Notes: generated from the letters alone by a model not told the origin. A stretch of 64,000 nt of DNA from Sphingomonas sp. (GCF_019635515.1 NZ_JAHBZI010000001.1:1674001-1738000); one strand, 5' to 3'. Counted from the stretch's first letter, positions 8,111-18,756 are shown. Translations and numbers: made by a program.

Positions 8111-10386
8111 TCGTTCTGCAGCGACGGGTGCAGGACGCGCATGACCGGCAGCACCGAAGCGTAATCGTCGGTCCAGGGCGTGAAGCCGGGATAGGGTTTC
8201 ATCTTCCGCCAGCCGCCACCGCGCCGGATCAGCCGATCCAGCGTCGCCCGGTCGCGGCTCAGCGCGATCCATTCCGAGGCGCTCCCCGCGTCCATATCCT
8301 GTTGCTCCACCGCCGTCTTGCCGTCCCGAGTCGACTGGGCGACGAATTCCTGATCGGGCACGTATGACAATTGCGCGCTGTGCCATCCGCCGTCTCGCGC
8401 CGCCGCGGCGACGATCGGCGCCAGCGCCATGAAGCGGTTGGAGATATGGACCAGCAGCAGTCCATTGGCGCTGAGCGCGCGGCCATAGGTCGCGAGCGCT
8501 TCGCGCGTCAGCAGATGCATCGGCACCGCGTCGGACGAGAAGGCGTCGAGCGCGAGCAGATCAAGGCCACCGGCTGGTGCCTGTGCCAGCCGCAACCGGG
8601 CGTCGCCGATGATGATCGGCACGTCGGGCAGGCATTGCGGCACGAAGGTGAATTTGCCCGAATCGCGGGCGATCGAGACCATCGCCGGGTCGATCTCATA
8701 GAAGCGCCAGCTCTGGCCCGGCTGGGCGTAGCAGGCGAGCGTGCCGCTGCCGAGACCGACCACGCCGATGCGGGCGTTGGGACCGTACAGCTCGGGCGCG
8801 GCGAGGATCGCCTGTCCAACACCTGATCCCGCGACATAATAGGTGGTCGGCTGCCGCGAGCGGTCGCCCTTGAGCTGGATACCGTGGACCGTGGTGCCGT
8901 GCGCCAGCGTGCGCTCGTCGCGATAGTCGCTGACGGTATAGACGCCGAAATAGCTGCGGGTGCGGGCATCGGCGAGCGACATCTGGATCGAACGATAGCC
9001 GCCGAACAGGAACAGCGCGCCGGCAAGCGCGACCATGTACGCCGCGCGCCGGCCGGTCGCGATCAGACCGACAACCGCCACGGCCATGAACGCCAATTGC
9101 TCGTGCATCTCGCCGAGCATGTCGCCGGGATTGGTGATGCCGATCCACACGATCAGCACGACCACCAAGGCCGAGGCGAGGAACTTGATCCGCGTTTCCT
9201 GCGCGGTGCCGGCCCATAGCCGCCCGATCGCGGGGAGCAGGAACGCTTGCGGCACCAGCGCGCCGGCGGCGAGGATCAGCAGCGGATATTCATAGGTCCA
9301 GTCGAAGATGATCGGCGCGAGCAGGCCCGAGAACACGCCGCCCAGCGCCCCGCCCACCGACATCGCCAGATAGAAGCCGGTCAGCCGGTCCGGCGCCGGA
9401 CGCAGCTGATACATCCGGGCGTGGCAGGCGACCGATACCACGAACAGCAGCAGCAACCCGATCAGCGCGTTCAGATAGGCCAGCTTCTGATGCCCGGCGA
9501 TCATCGTCGCGCCGAACAGCAGGATCGTCACCGGCGCGAATTTGGCGAGCAGATCGGGGATCGTGCGATCGTCCGAGAAGGCGACCGAGAAGCTGAGCAG
9601 ATACAGCCCCAGCGGCAGCACCCACAGCATCGGCACCGCGACGATGTCGGTGGTGAGGAAGGTGGTGGTCGCCAGCATCAGGCCCGACGGGACGAAGGCG
9701 AGCATGATCCAGTGGAGCACGCGCCCGCGCGTCGGCGCCTCGCTCTCGTGCGGGACGTGCGGTGTACCCTTGGCATTCCGCGGCAGCATCGTCGCGCAAC
9801 CGGCGATCAGCAGGAAGACGAGGACGTATCCCCCCGTCCACAGCCAGCTCTGCCCGTTGAGCGCGAGACCGGGTTCGACGAGCAACGGATAGGCGATCAG
9901 CCCGCCAAAGCTGCCGATATTGGACGCGGCGTACAGCGCGTAGGGATCGCGCCCGCCGGTCGCGACACTGTACCAGCGCTGGAGCAACGGCGCCTGTGCC
10001 GAGATCGCGAAGAACAGCGGGCCGATCGAGGCGCCGAGCAGCCATGGCACCCAGATCGCGGGCTCGGCATCGGCGGGCAGGTCCATGCGCATCATGCCGA
10101 TCGGCAGCCACAGCGCCGCGACTGCCAGCACACCAAGATGGATCCATGCCTGCATCCGCGGCGGCACCCGCCCGAGCCAGTGCGCATAGGCGTATCCGCC
10201 CAGCAGCAGCGCCTGATAGACCAGCATCGCCGAATTCCACACGGCGGGCGCGCCGCCCAGCTTGGGCAGCGCCATCCGCGCGACCATCGGCTGGACGAGG
10301 AAGAGCAGGAACGATCCGGTCAGGATCGCGATGACGAACAGCCAGTGAAGCCGGTTCCGCGGAGCGGCTTCGAGTTCGTCGGTCAT
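8107..10386 (-). CDS. Fused multispanning membrane / spermidine synthase-like protein
   Basis: The protein of about 759 residues has an N-terminal half of many membrane helices, starting at LFVIAILTGSFLLFLVQPMVARMALPKLGG, the hallmark of the fused MFS/spermidine-synthase family. The C-terminal third is a methyltransferase-fold domain with GVVGLGSGTLACYAQPGQSW, YEIDPAMV and LDLLALDAFSSDAVP, as in polyamine synthases and SAM-binding proteins. Biochemical role of these fusions is not established. ATG 10386 is chosen over TTG 10392 because GGGGGAG is better spaced. Confidence 0.85.
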   Translation of the reverse strand: MTDELEAAPRNRLHWLFVIAILTGSFLLFLVQPMVARMALPKLGGAPAVWNSAMLVYQALLLGGYAYAHWLGRVPPRMQAWIHLGVLAVAALWLPIGMMRMDLPADAEPAIWVPWLLGASIGPLFFAISAQAPLLQRWYSVATGGRDPYALYAASNIGSFGGLIAYPLLVEPGLALNGQSWLWTGGYVLVFLLIAGCATMLPRNAKGTPHVPHESEAPTRGRVLHWIMLAFVPSGLMLATTTFLTTDIVAVPMLWVLPLGLYLLSFSVAFSDDRTIPDLLAKFAPVTILLFGATMIAGHQKLAYLNALIGLLLLFVVSVACHARMYQLRPAPDRLTGFYLAMSVGGALGGVFSGLLAPIIFDWTYEYPLLILAAGALVPQAFLLPAIGRLWAGTAQETRIKFLASALVVVLIVWIGITNPGDMLGEMHEQLAFMAVAVVGLIATGRRAAYMVALAGALFLFGGYRSIQMSLADARTRSYFGVYTVSDYRDERTLAHGTTVHGIQLKGDRSRQPTTYYVAGSGVGQAILAAPELYGPNARIGVVGLGSGTLACYAQPGQSWRFYEIDPAMVSIARDSGKFTFVPQCLPDVPIIIGDARLRLAQAPAGGLDLLALDAFSSDAVPMHLLTREALATYGRALSANGLLLVHISNRFMALAPIVAAAARDGGWHSAQLSYVPDQEFVAQSTRDGKTAVEQQDMDAGSASEWIALSRDRATLDRLIRRGGGWRKMKPYPGFTPWTDDYASVLPVMRVLHPSLQND

Positions 10387-10445
10387 GCGCAAATTCTCCC
10401 CCGCCGGTCAGGCTTAAGCGGCGCTGGCTTGCCCGGCGATTAACG

Positions 10446-10967
10446 TCAAGGGCGCGCGATGCGATAGGTGATGTGCTGGCGCAGCCGGTCGATCGCCTTG
10501 GGGTGATCGAAATCGTCCTGGGGAGCGCGCACCATGCCGAGCCGCTCCATCAATCCCCAGCTGCGGACATTGCCGGGCGTGGTGATCGCGGCGACGGAGT
10601 CGATGCCATTCTTCCATGCCCAGTCGAGGCTCGCCTGCGCCGCCTCCCGGGCATAGCCCCTTCCCCAATGCTCGTGCGCGAGCCGCCAGCCGATCTCGAC
10701 CTCACCTTCGATCGGCGTTTCCTCGGCTCCCGGCTTGAGCCCGCAAAAGCCGAGGAACGCGCCATCCTCGCGGCGCTCGATCGCCCAGAAGGTATAGCCA
10801 TTGGCATCGAGCACGCGCTGCATCCGCTCGATCATCGCGTCGGTCTCGTCGCGCCATAGCAACGGCCCGAGCGTCGCCATCACGCGCTCGTCCTGCCCCA
10901 TCGCGTGAAACGGCGCGCGGTCGCGCTCTTCCCAGCCGCGCAGGATCAGGCGCTCGGTCAGGATCAT
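10446..10967 (-). CDS. GNAT acetyltransferase, RimJ/RimL type
   Basis: The 173-residue protein starts MILTERLILRGWEERDR, the Acetyltransf_3 pattern of RimJ/RimL-like enzymes. The acetyl-CoA pyrophosphate loop is visible as HWGRGYAREAAQASL. The start overlaps the stop of the upstream GNAT gene as ATGA, so the pair is translationally coupled. The two proteins share the same order of motifs and are probably a tandem duplication. Substrate (protein N-terminus, antibiotic or small amine) cannot be read from sequence. Confidence 0.88.
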   Translation of the reverse strand: MILTERLILRGWEERDRAPFHAMGQDERVMATLGPLLWRDETDAMIERMQRVLDANGYTFWAIERREDGAFLGFCGLKPGAEETPIEGEVEIGWRLAHEHWGRGYAREAAQASLDWAWKNGIDSVAAITTPGNVRSWGLMERLGMVRAPQDDFDHPKAIDRLRQHITYRIARP

Positions 10968-11497
10968 GGCCGGTCGATCGCCCATACGACCATCGCCCCG
11001 AACGGATCTCCTTCGGCATAATCGGGGTGGCGGAAATCCAGATCGGCGCGCCGTCGCATGCCCAGCCGCTCCATCAGGCCCCAACTGCGCCTATTGCCGA
11101 TCACCGTCCATGCGGCGATGCGGGCGCGGCCCGTGTTCGCCCAGCCCCACGCCAGGCTGGCCTCGGCGGCCTCGCGGGCGATCCCCCGCCCCCAGAATCT
11201 CTCGCCGATCCGCCAGCCGATTTCGAGTTCTTCCGGCACCGGCGTATTCGGATGCCCGCCGATCCTGACGCCGCAGACCCCTGTCATCTCGCCGGTATCG
11301 CGCAATTCGACCAGCCACATGCAATGGCCGAAGCGCGCCTGCTGATCGATCATCTTGTCGATGATCGCATCGTGCTTCTCGCGCGTCACCGGCCCGCCGA
11401 AATGTTCCATCATCGCCGGGGTATTGGCGAGTTCGTGGAACGGGGCCTTGTCTTCCTCACGCCACGGCCGGAGGCGCAGCCGCTCGGTTTCAATCAT
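10964..11497 (-). CDS. GNAT acetyltransferase, RimJ/RimL type (first of tandem pair)
   Basis: The 177-residue protein starts MIETERLRLRPWREEDKAPFHELA and has the acetyl-CoA loop FWGRGIAREAAEASLAWGW and the C-terminal signature NRRSWGLMERLGM. It closely parallels its downstream neighbour, with which it shares an ATGA overlap. It begins 12 bases after hemB ends, so it may be transcribed with hemB. Substrate unknown. Confidence 0.88.
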   Translation of the reverse strand: MIETERLRLRPWREEDKAPFHELANTPAMMEHFGGPVTREKHDAIIDKMIDQQARFGHCMWLVELRDTGEMTGVCGVRIGGHPNTPVPEELEIGWRIGERFWGRGIAREAAEASLAWGWANTGRARIAAWTVIGNRRSWGLMERLGMRRRADLDFRHPDYAEGDPFGAMVVWAIDRP

Positions 11498-11509
11498 CGG
11501 CGGTCTCGA

Positions 11510-12496
11510 TCATGCGCCCAGCAGCTTGGCCGCCAGCGGCGCGTGATAGCTGAGCACGCCCGAGCAGCCCGCGCGCTTGAACGCCATCAGCGTCTCCAGC
11601 ACCAGCGCCTCGCGCTCGCCCGCGCCGGCGGCTGCCGCGGCCTCGATCATCGCATATTCGCCGCTCACCTGATAGGCGAAGACCGGCACCTGGAACTCGC
11701 TCTTCACGCGCAGGATGATGTCGAGATAGGGCAGCCCCGGCTTGACCATCACGCTGTCCGCCCCCTCGGCAAGATCGAGCGCGACTTCGCGTAGCGCTTC
11801 CTCGGCATTGGCCGGGTCCATCTGATAGGTCTTCTTGTCGCCCTTGAGCAGCCCGCGCGAGCCGACCGCGTCGCGGAACGGGCCGTAAAAGGCGGAAGCA
11901 TATTTGGCGGCATAGGCCATGATCTGGACGTTGACGTGCCCGGCATCCTCGAGCGCCGCCCGGATCAGCCCGACGCGGCCGTCCATCATGTCGCTGGGCG
12001 CGACGATATCCGCACCGGCCTCGGCCTGGACCAGCGCCTGCCGCGTCAGCACTTCGGCGGTCGCGTCGTTCAACACATAGCCGCTCGCATCGACCAGCCC
12101 GTCGTGCCCGTGCGCGGTATAGGGATCGAGAGCGACGTCGGTGAGCACACCCAGATCGGGCACCGCATCCTTGATCGCCTTGATCGCCCGGCACATCAGA
12201 TTGTCGGGATTGAGCGCCTCGCGCCCGTCATCGGTGCGGAGTTCGCGGGGCGTGTTCGGAAACAATGCCACGCACGGAATGCCGAGCGCCGCGGCTTCCC
12301 TGGCCCGCTCGGCAATGCCCTTCAAGCCCCAGCGCGACACGCCCGGAAGCGATGCGATCGGATCCTCGCCCTCTTCCGGGTTCACGAACAGCGGCCAGAT
12401 CAGGTCGGCGGGGGTCAGCACGGTCTCGGCATGCATCCGCCGGCTCCAGGCCGAAGCGCGGGTGCGGCGGAGGCGGAGGGCGGGATATTGGCTCAT
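11510..12496 (-). CDS. hemB: Delta-aminolevulinic acid dehydratase (porphobilinogen synthase)
   Basis: The 328-residue protein starts MSQYPALRLRRTRAS, the usual HemB opening. It joins two 5-aminolevulinate molecules into porphobilinogen in heme biosynthesis. Visible signatures are DVALDPYTAHGHDGL, in which Asp replaces the zinc-binding cysteines (so a Mg-type rather than Zn-type active site), ADIVAPSDMMDGRVG, the AAKYASAFYGPFRDA Schiff-base lysine region and MVKPGLPYLDII with the second active-site Lys. An upstream in-frame start at 12532 is less conserved. Two GNAT genes follow on the same strand. Confidence 0.95.
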   Translation of the reverse strand: MSQYPALRLRRTRASAWSRRMHAETVLTPADLIWPLFVNPEEGEDPIASLPGVSRWGLKGIAERAREAAALGIPCVALFPNTPRELRTDDGREALNPDNLMCRAIKAIKDAVPDLGVLTDVALDPYTAHGHDGLVDASGYVLNDATAEVLTRQALVQAEAGADIVAPSDMMDGRVGLIRAALEDAGHVNVQIMAYAAKYASAFYGPFRDAVGSRGLLKGDKKTYQMDPANAEEALREVALDLAEGADSVMVKPGLPYLDIILRVKSEFQVPVFAYQVSGEYAMIEAAAAAGAGEREALVLETLMAFKRAGCSGVLSYHAPLAAKLLGA

Positions 12497-12549
12497 GCGC
12501 GCTGCTCTGCGCGCTCGGCCATCCGGTTGCAAGCGCCCCGCCGGTTCGG

Positions 12550-13596
12550 TCAGGCCGCGGCTTCCTTGCGGCGGCGGCGCCGCATCGCCCAGAGCAGGCC
12601 ACCAGCGGCCAGCGCGAACAGGCCCAGCGTCTCTTCGGGCACCGGCGTCGGGGTTTCTCCGCCGGGCGTCGTCGTCGGCGGAGCATAGGTGCCGGAATAG
12701 GTGCCAAGATGGAATTCACCATTCTGGGTCAGGCTGCCGAACACCGCCGAGCCCTGGATATAGTTTCCGGTTGTCGCGCTGGCGCCCGGCGCGAGCACCG
12801 ATCCGCCCCAGGCGGTCGTCGCGTTGAGCGTCTTCGCATCGGGGAAATTCCAGATGACATGCTCGCCAAGCCCGTTGGTCCCGCCGAGAAAATTGTCGTT
12901 GAGCAGGATATCGGTGCCACTGACGTTGACGACCGCGGTGTCGGCGCCATTCAGGTTGAACTGGATCTCGCCGATCTTGTTGAGGTCCGCCGCGCTGATG
13001 TTGAACACGGCCACGCCGTTTGCCCCGGGCTGGGCATTGAAGGTGCCGCGGTTGCCGCTGATCGTCATCGCGCTGTTTGATTCGAGCTGGCCAAGGTTGC
13101 TCGACAGGCCGGTCAGGCTCGTCGTCAGCAGGCTGCGCTGCTGATCGAGCCGCACGCCGAACGCCGGATCGCTCGCGGTCAGGCCGGATGTGACGGTGTT
13201 TTGATTGACGTTGGTGTTGGCGATCGTGCCGCCGACGCGAACCGTCTGCGGCGCGCCGTTGAGGTTGAAGCCGCTATTGACGTTGCCGCCGATGACCGCG
13301 CCCGAGCCGTTGTTGAGATTCTTGGTATTGCCGTTGACGTCGCCGACCACGGTGAGGCCGGGGGTGCCGTAAGCCGAGTTGGCAACGGGCCGGATCTGAT
13401 AGTTGGACGACGTGCCGGTGAGGTTGCCGCCGACAAAGGTACGCCCCTCCACCTCGGACGAGGATTGGAGATCGCCCAGCACGATCAGGTTCCATTCGCG
13501 CATCGCGTCGAGGCCGGCAATGGCCTGGGCGGAAGCGGGCGTCGCGACGAAAGCCGCGGCGAGCGCGCAGGTGGCAAACAGGAAGTTCTTGGGCAT
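12550..13596 (-). CDS. Choice-of-anchor A family surface protein with PEP-CTERM sorting signal
   Basis: The 348-residue protein has an N-terminal signal peptide ending at ASAQ, a central Asn/Gly-rich beta region (FVGGNLTGTSSNY, VGGTIANTNVNQN) of the choice-of-anchor A type, a Pro/Thr linker, and a C-terminal tripartite signal: PVPEETLG, a hydrophobic helix, then RRRRRK. This is the PEP-CTERM/exosortase layout, with VPEE in place of the usual VPEP. It is expected to be exported, processed and anchored to the outer surface. No exosortase gene is in the window. Confidence 0.85.
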   Translation of the reverse strand: MPKNFLFATCALAAAFVATPASAQAIAGLDAMREWNLIVLGDLQSSSEVEGRTFVGGNLTGTSSNYQIRPVANSAYGTPGLTVVGDVNGNTKNLNNGSGAVIGGNVNSGFNLNGAPQTVRVGGTIANTNVNQNTVTSGLTASDPAFGVRLDQQRSLLTTSLTGLSSNLGQLESNSAMTISGNRGTFNAQPGANGVAVFNISAADLNKIGEIQFNLNGADTAVVNVSGTDILLNDNFLGGTNGLGEHVIWNFPDAKTLNATTAWGGSVLAPGASATTGNYIQGSAVFGSLTQNGEFHLGTYSGTYAPPTTTPGGETPTPVPEETLGLFALAAGGLLWAMRRRRRKEAAA

Positions 13597-13706
13597 CGGA
13601 CCTTCTCGGCGTTGGGGATCGCTCCCTAACTACCGGCGTTGCCGCCGCCCGAGAATCGAAACAGTTGGTTAACCGGTGCCTCAGATCGAGACGGCCCCTA
13701 TCCCGC

Positions 13707-16532
13707 TTACCCGAGCCGGGCCAATGCCGCCGAAAGTCGCTCCGCCTCCGCCGCCTTCTCGGCGTGATCAGCCCTGGCTTTTTCCACCGCCTCGGGCTTG
13801 GCGCGCTCGACGAAGCTCGGGTTGCTCAGGCGACCGGCGAGCCCGTCGCGCTCCTTCTCCGCCGCGGCGATCGCCTTGGTCAGACGGCCGCGCTCGGCTT
13901 CGAGGTCGACCACATCGCCGAGCGGTACGACAAAGGTCGCTTCATCGACAACGATCTGGAGCGAACCGCCCTCGCCCGCATCGCCCTCGGCCTGGTCGAC
14001 GCGGGCGAGGCGCGCCAGCGCTGCTTGCTGTTGCCCCAGTCGCGTGCGTGTCACTTCCGATGCGTCGCGGACATGGATCGGCAATCGCGCGCCCGGCGGC
14101 ACGTTCAACTCGGTCCGCGCCGCGCGGATTTCGCTCACCAGCCGGATCAGCCAGTCGATTTCCTTCGCCGCTTCCGGATCGAGCGACCGCGCATCGGCCA
14201 TCGGCCATTGCGCCACGATCAGCTCATGCTCGCGCGCACCCATCTTCGACCATAGCTCTTCGGTGATGAACGGCATGAACGGGTGGAGCATCACGAGAAT
14301 CTGGTCGAGCACCCAGCCCGCCGCCGCGCGGGTCTCGTCGGCGCCCTCCGCGCCCTCGCCCTGCAGCACCGGCTTGATCAGTTCGAGATACCAGTCGCAG
14401 AAGCGGCTCCAGGTGAACTGGTAGATCGTGTTCGCCGCCTCGTCGAAGCGCAGATCGGCCAGCGCCAGATCGAGCGCCTGCACGCACGCCACCGTCTCGG
14501 CGATGATCCAGCGATTGACCGCGAGGCTCGCCGCGGGCGGCTCCAGCGTCGCCGACGCGCCGATCCCGTTCGACTGGCAGAAGCGCGCCGCGTTCCACAG
14601 CTTGGTCGCGAAATTGCGATAGCCCTCGATCCGCCGCTCATCCATCTTGATGTCGCGGCCCTGGCTCTCCATCGCCGCCATGAAGAAGCGCAGCGCATCG
14701 GCGCCATAGCTGTCGATCAGCCCCAGCGGATTGACGACATTGCCCTTGGACTTGGACATTTTCTGGCCATCGGCGGCGCGCACCAAACCGTGGAGATACA
14801 GGGTCTTGAACGGCACTTCCTTCAGGAAATGCAAACCCTGCATCATCATCCGCGCATCCCAGAAGAACAGGATGTCGAAGCCGGAAATGAGGATGTCGTT
14901 CGGGTAGCGGTTCTGCCACTCGCCCGCCTCCGGCCAGCCCATCGTCGCGAAGGGCCACAGCGCGGAGGAGAACCAGGTGTCGAGGACGTCGCTGTCCTGG
15001 GTAAGAACTGCAGCGACCTTGCCGCCCGTCTCCAACCCTCCAACCAAGGATTGCTCTGTCGCGACGAAATAGTCTGAACCATAATAATCGCGCGCAGCGG
15101 CAAGCGCTTCTGCTTCCGTCTCCGCGACGAACACAACCTGATCTGCTTGCTCGGCTCCACCGACGATACGCGAGCCAATGTCTTGGTAGCTTTGCTCGGC
15201 GTTTCTCTCGAAAAATTCCTTCGAGAAGCCAAACCACGCCGGAATCCGGTGCCCCCACCACAGCTGCCGCGAGACGCACCATGGCTGGATGTTCTCCATC
15301 CAGTTGAAATACGTCTTCTCCCACGATTTCGGCACGATCTTGGTCGCGCCCGAGCGCACCGCCTCGATCGCCGGCTTGGCCAGGGTCGCCGCATCGACAT
15401 ACCATTGGTCGGTCAGCCACGGCTCGATCACCACACCCGAACGGTCGCCATAGGGCGTCGCGATCACGCGCGGTTCGGCGTCATGCTCCACGCCGTCCTT
15501 GTCGATATGCGGGATCAGGAAACCCTCGGCCTTGAGCCGCTCGACCACCGCCTTGCGCGCCGCGAAGCGCTCCATGCCGATCAGCTCGGCCGGGATCAGC
15601 CCGTCGCTGGTCTGGGCGATATTCGCCTTGGCATCGAGCATGTTGAGCATCTCGCCGGCCTTGAACCCCGCGCGCTTGCCGACCTCAAAGTCGTTGAAGT
15701 CATGCCCCGGCGTGATCTTGACCGCACCCGAACCCAGCTCGGGATCGGCATGCTCGTCGGCGATGATCGGGATCAGCCGCCCGGTGATCGGCAGCCTGAC
15801 CTGCTTGCCGACCAGTGCCGTGTAGCGCGCATCGTCCGGGTGCACGGCCACCGCCATATCGGCGAGCATCGTCTCGGGCCGCGTCGTCGCGACTTCGATA
15901 TCGCCGCTGCCATCGGCCAGCGGATAGCGCAGCCGCCAGAAGCCGCCCTTCGTGTCGGTCGTCTCGACCTCGAGATCGGAAATCGCGGTGCCCAAACCCG
16001 GATCCCAGTTCACCAGCCTCTTGTCGCGATAGAGCAAGCCCTGATTGTAGAGCTCGACGAACACCTTGAGCACGGCCTTCGAAAAGCCCTCGTCCATGGT
16101 GAAGCGCTCGTTCGCCCAGTCCATCGAGCAGCCGAGCCGGCGAAGCTGCTGGGTGATCTCGCCCCCGCTCTCTTCCTTCCACTCCCACACCTTCGCCACG
16201 AATTCCTCGCGGCTGAAGTCGGTGCGCTTCTGCTGGAGCGCATTGAGCTGGCGCTCGACCACCATCTGCGTGGCGATGCCGGCGTGATCGGTGCCGACCA
16301 CCCAGCGCGCATCCTTGCCCTTCAGCCGCGCGTGGCGGACGAGGATGTCTTGCAGCGTGTTATCGAGCGCATGGCCGATATGGAGGCTGCCAGTAACGTT
16401 GGGCGGCGGATTGACGAGCGTCCACGGATCGGCACCCGGTCGCTCGGGCGCGAACAGGCCCTTTTCTTCCCAATGCTGGTACCAGCGGGTTTCGATTTCG
16501 GCGGGGTCGAAGGTTTTGGGGAGCTCGGACAT
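13707..16532 (-). CDS. valS: Valyl-tRNA synthetase
   Basis: The 941-residue class I synthetase starts [25 protein letters not shown] and charges tRNA-Val in the cytoplasm. The HIGH motif is [14 protein letters not shown] and the KMSKS motif is [10 protein letters not shown]. The editing domain ([18 protein letters not shown]), anticodon-binding domain and a C-terminal coiled coil ([23 protein letters not shown]) are all present. A segment coded at about 15010-15190 is longer than in E. coli ValRS and visibly less GC-rich. It is followed by intergenic DNA without features before the PEP-CTERM gene. Confidence 0.97.
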   Translation of the reverse strand: MSELPKTFDPAEIETRWYQHWEEKGLFAPERPGADPWTLVNPPPNVTGSLHIGHALDNTLQDILVRHARLKGKDARWVVGTDHAGIATQMVVERQLNALQQKRTDFSREEFVAKVWEWKEESGGEITQQLRRLGCSMDWANERFTMDEGFSKAVLKVFVELYNQGLLYRDKRLVNWDPGLGTAISDLEVETTDTKGGFWRLRYPLADGSGDIEVATTRPETMLADMAVAVHPDDARYTALVGKQVRLPITGRLIPIIADEHADPELGSGAVKITPGHDFNDFEVGKRAGFKAGEMLNMLDAKANIAQTSDGLIPAELIGMERFAARKAVVERLKAEGFLIPHIDKDGVEHDAEPRVIATPYGDRSGVVIEPWLTDQWYVDAATLAKPAIEAVRSGATKIVPKSWEKTYFNWMENIQPWCVSRQLWWGHRIPAWFGFSKEFFERNAEQSYQDIGSRIVGGAEQADQVVFVAETEAEALAAARDYYGSDYFVATEQSLVGGLETGGKVAAVLTQDSDVLDTWFSSALWPFATMGWPEAGEWQNRYPNDILISGFDILFFWDARMMMQGLHFLKEVPFKTLYLHGLVRAADGQKMSKSKGNVVNPLGLIDSYGADALRFFMAAMESQGRDIKMDERRIEGYRNFATKLWNAARFCQSNGIGASATLEPPAASLAVNRWIIAETVACVQALDLALADLRFDEAANTIYQFTWSRFCDWYLELIKPVLQGEGAEGADETRAAAGWVLDQILVMLHPFMPFITEELWSKMGAREHELIVAQWPMADARSLDPEAAKEIDWLIRLVSEIRAARTELNVPPGARLPIHVRDASEVTRTRLGQQQAALARLARVDQAEGDAGEGGSLQIVVDEATFVVPLGDVVDLEAERGRLTKAIAAAEKERDGLAGRLSNPSFVERAKPEAVEKARADHAEKAAEAERLSAALARLG

Positions 16533-16575
16533 ACGCGGCTCTTAGCCAGCGCAATTCCGCGCGTCACCCCCACCT

Positions 16576-16652
16576 GTTCTCCTGCGAAAGCAGGAGTCCA
16601 GGATTACAGGGCGCACCGCTCTGGGCTCTGGGCTCCTGCTTTCGCAGGAGAA
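16576..16652. repeat. REP-like palindrome pair, CTCCTGCGAAAGCAGGAG type
   Basis: Units GTTCTCCTGCGAAAGCAGGAG and its complement lie inverted around a 20-odd base spacer in the gap between divergent-end genes valS (5' end) and the S9 peptidase (3' end). The right arm abuts the peptidase stop codon. The same variant occurs again at 18757-18835, on the other side of the peptidase gene. Confidence 0.75.
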
Positions 16653-16656
16653 CTGC

Positions 16657-18693
16657 TTACTTCGAAGCCTTACCCGTCCACTGCCCCAGCCATGGCAGCA
16701 CCGTGCCGTACCATTGCATCGAGTTCTTCGGCTTGAGCACCCAATGGTTCTCGTCCGGGAACACCAGCAGCTTCGAGGGGATTTCGCGCCGCTGCAACGC
16801 GGTGAACGATGCGATCCCCTGCGTATAGGGAATGCGGAAGTCCTTCTCGCTGGTGATCACCAGCATCGGCGTCTTCCACTTGTCGACATGATTGACCGGG
16901 TTCCATTTCTCGAACGCGGCCGGGTCCTCATAATAGGCCTTGCCGCCATGCTCCCACTCGTCGAACCACAATTCCTCGGTCTCATAGGCCATGGCGCGGG
17001 CATCGAAGACGCCGTCATGCTGGACGAGGCATTTGAACTTGTCGGTCCACTGGCCGGCGATCCAGTTCATCATATAGCCGCCATAGGAAGCACCGAGCGC
17101 GCAGGCATTATTGCCGTCCAACCAGGTGAATTTCTGCTCGGCGGCGGCGAGGCCCTTTTGCAGGTCCTCGAGCGGCCAGCCGCCCCAATTGTTGCGGATG
17201 TCGTCGCTGAACTTCTGGCCGTAGCCGGTCGAGCCGTGGAAATCGACCGATACCACTGCATAACCCGCGCCCGCGAATACCGCCGGGTTCCAGCGATACG
17301 ACCAGCTATTGTTGCTCGATCCCTGCGGGCCGCCATGGACGATGAAGGCCAGCGGTGCCTTCTGGCCCTCGGGCAGGTTCGCCGGGCGCACCGCATAGCC
17401 CCAGACGGTGTCGTTGTTAGCACCGGTGAAGCTGAAGCGCTCGACCTTGGGCAGGTCGATGCCGGCGAGTTTCGACGCGTTGACGTTGGTCAGCCGCGTC
17501 TGCGCCTTGCCCTTCAACTGATAGAAATCGTCGGGCCCGAGCAGGCTGTTCATGCTGAACACCGCGCCGTCCCTGGTCGGCACCACCGCCGATACCACGC
17601 CCTGCTGGGTCAGCCGCGTCACCTTGCCGCTCTTGGGATCGACCGTGAAGATCGGTTCTTCCTGCGTATCCTGCGCGGTCACGTAGATCTTCTTGCCGTC
17701 CGGGCTCCAGGCGATGCTCGCCACCGAACGGTCCCATGCCTCGGTCAGCGCCTTGGTGGTGCCGTTGGTCAGGTCGCGCAGCATCAGCACCTGGCGATCG
17801 GCCTCATAGCCGGCGCGCGCCATCGCGAAATAGGCCAGCCATTTGCCGTCGGGCGAGACGGTCGGAAGATTGTCCATCCCGTCATTGTCGGCGGTCAGGT
17901 TGACCGGCGCCGAGGAGCCGTCAGCCGGAGCCGAGAAGATATCGAGGTTGGTCGAGGTCGCTTCGATCCGCCCGGCTTCGCGCAGCGCGAAATAGACGGT
18001 CTTGCTGTCCGCGCTCCACGCCAGCTCCTCGCCGCCGCCAAACGGCTTGGACGGCGTGTCGCCGACCAGTTGCGGGGCGATCGCGACCGACTTGGTCGGA
18101 TCGGCGATCGGCACCACGAACAGTTGCGAACGGTCGCCGTTCGACCATGTATCCCAATGGCGAATGAAGAGCTGGTCATAGGTCCGGCCGGAACCAGCAT
18201 TGGCGTCCTTCTTGATCATCGCCGGCTCGATTCCCGGCGCGCCGGGCTTGCGGTCGGCCCAGAACAGCAGCTTCTGGCCATCGGGCGAGAGCTTGAAGCC
18301 GCTGAAGCCGCCCGCAGGCGCCGCCACCTCCGCCTGGTCGCCGCCGGTGATCGCGATCGAGCGGACGCTGTCCTCGCCACCCTTGTCCGACTGGAAGTAG
18401 ACGCGGCCATTGACGCCGAACTGCGGGCCGGTTTCGTTGACGTCGGCTTCCGCCACCAGCTTCTCGGGGACCGCCCCTTTGGTGACCAGATCGAGCTTCC
18501 ACAGATCGTAGCGACCCTTGTTCGCGGGCAGATCGGTCTCGCGCTGCTGCCAGACCAGCCATTTGCCGTCGGGCGACACCACCGGCGCGCCCACGCGCGA
18601 CAGCGTCGCGACGTCCTGGATGGTGAGGTCACGGGCCGTGGCGGGGACGGCGGCGAAAGCGAGCGCAACGCCCGCGAGCAGGATGTGCTTCAT
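16657..18693 (-). CDS. S9-family serine peptidase (prolyl oligopeptidase / acylaminoacyl peptidase type), exported
   Basis: The 678-residue protein has a signal peptide (MKHILLAGVALAFAAVPATA), an N-terminal beta-propeller with WD40-like TolB-type repeats (VSPDGKWLVWQQ, LSPDGQKLLFW, WSPDGKKIYV) and a C-terminal alpha/beta-hydrolase domain. The nucleophile is Ser in GASYGGYM, with Asp in TSEKDFRIPY and His in DENHWVLK completing the triad. It probably cleaves short peptides in the periplasm. Palindrome pairs of one variant flank the gene on both sides. Confidence 0.93.
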   Translation of the reverse strand: MKHILLAGVALAFAAVPATARDLTIQDVATLSRVGAPVVSPDGKWLVWQQRETDLPANKGRYDLWKLDLVTKGAVPEKLVAEADVNETGPQFGVNGRVYFQSDKGGEDSVRSIAITGGDQAEVAAPAGGFSGFKLSPDGQKLLFWADRKPGAPGIEPAMIKKDANAGSGRTYDQLFIRHWDTWSNGDRSQLFVVPIADPTKSVAIAPQLVGDTPSKPFGGGEELAWSADSKTVYFALREAGRIEATSTNLDIFSAPADGSSAPVNLTADNDGMDNLPTVSPDGKWLAYFAMARAGYEADRQVLMLRDLTNGTTKALTEAWDRSVASIAWSPDGKKIYVTAQDTQEEPIFTVDPKSGKVTRLTQQGVVSAVVPTRDGAVFSMNSLLGPDDFYQLKGKAQTRLTNVNASKLAGIDLPKVERFSFTGANNDTVWGYAVRPANLPEGQKAPLAFIVHGGPQGSSNNSWSYRWNPAVFAGAGYAVVSVDFHGSTGYGQKFSDDIRNNWGGWPLEDLQKGLAAAEQKFTWLDGNNACALGASYGGYMMNWIAGQWTDKFKCLVQHDGVFDARAMAYETEELWFDEWEHGGKAYYEDPAAFEKWNPVNHVDKWKTPMLVITSEKDFRIPYTQGIASFTALQRREIPSKLLVFPDENHWVLKPKNSMQWYGTVLPWLGQWTGKASK

Positions 18694-18756
18694 GGCACGG
18701 GTTTAGAGCAGATGGTTGCGATGGATACAATCGCAACTCGTCGCCAACCGTCACCG

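Noticed and set aside
9247..10443. A 398-codon plus-strand frame opposite the MFS/spermidine-synthase gene
   Set aside because: Arg/Gln/His-rich antisense product of membrane-protein DNA.
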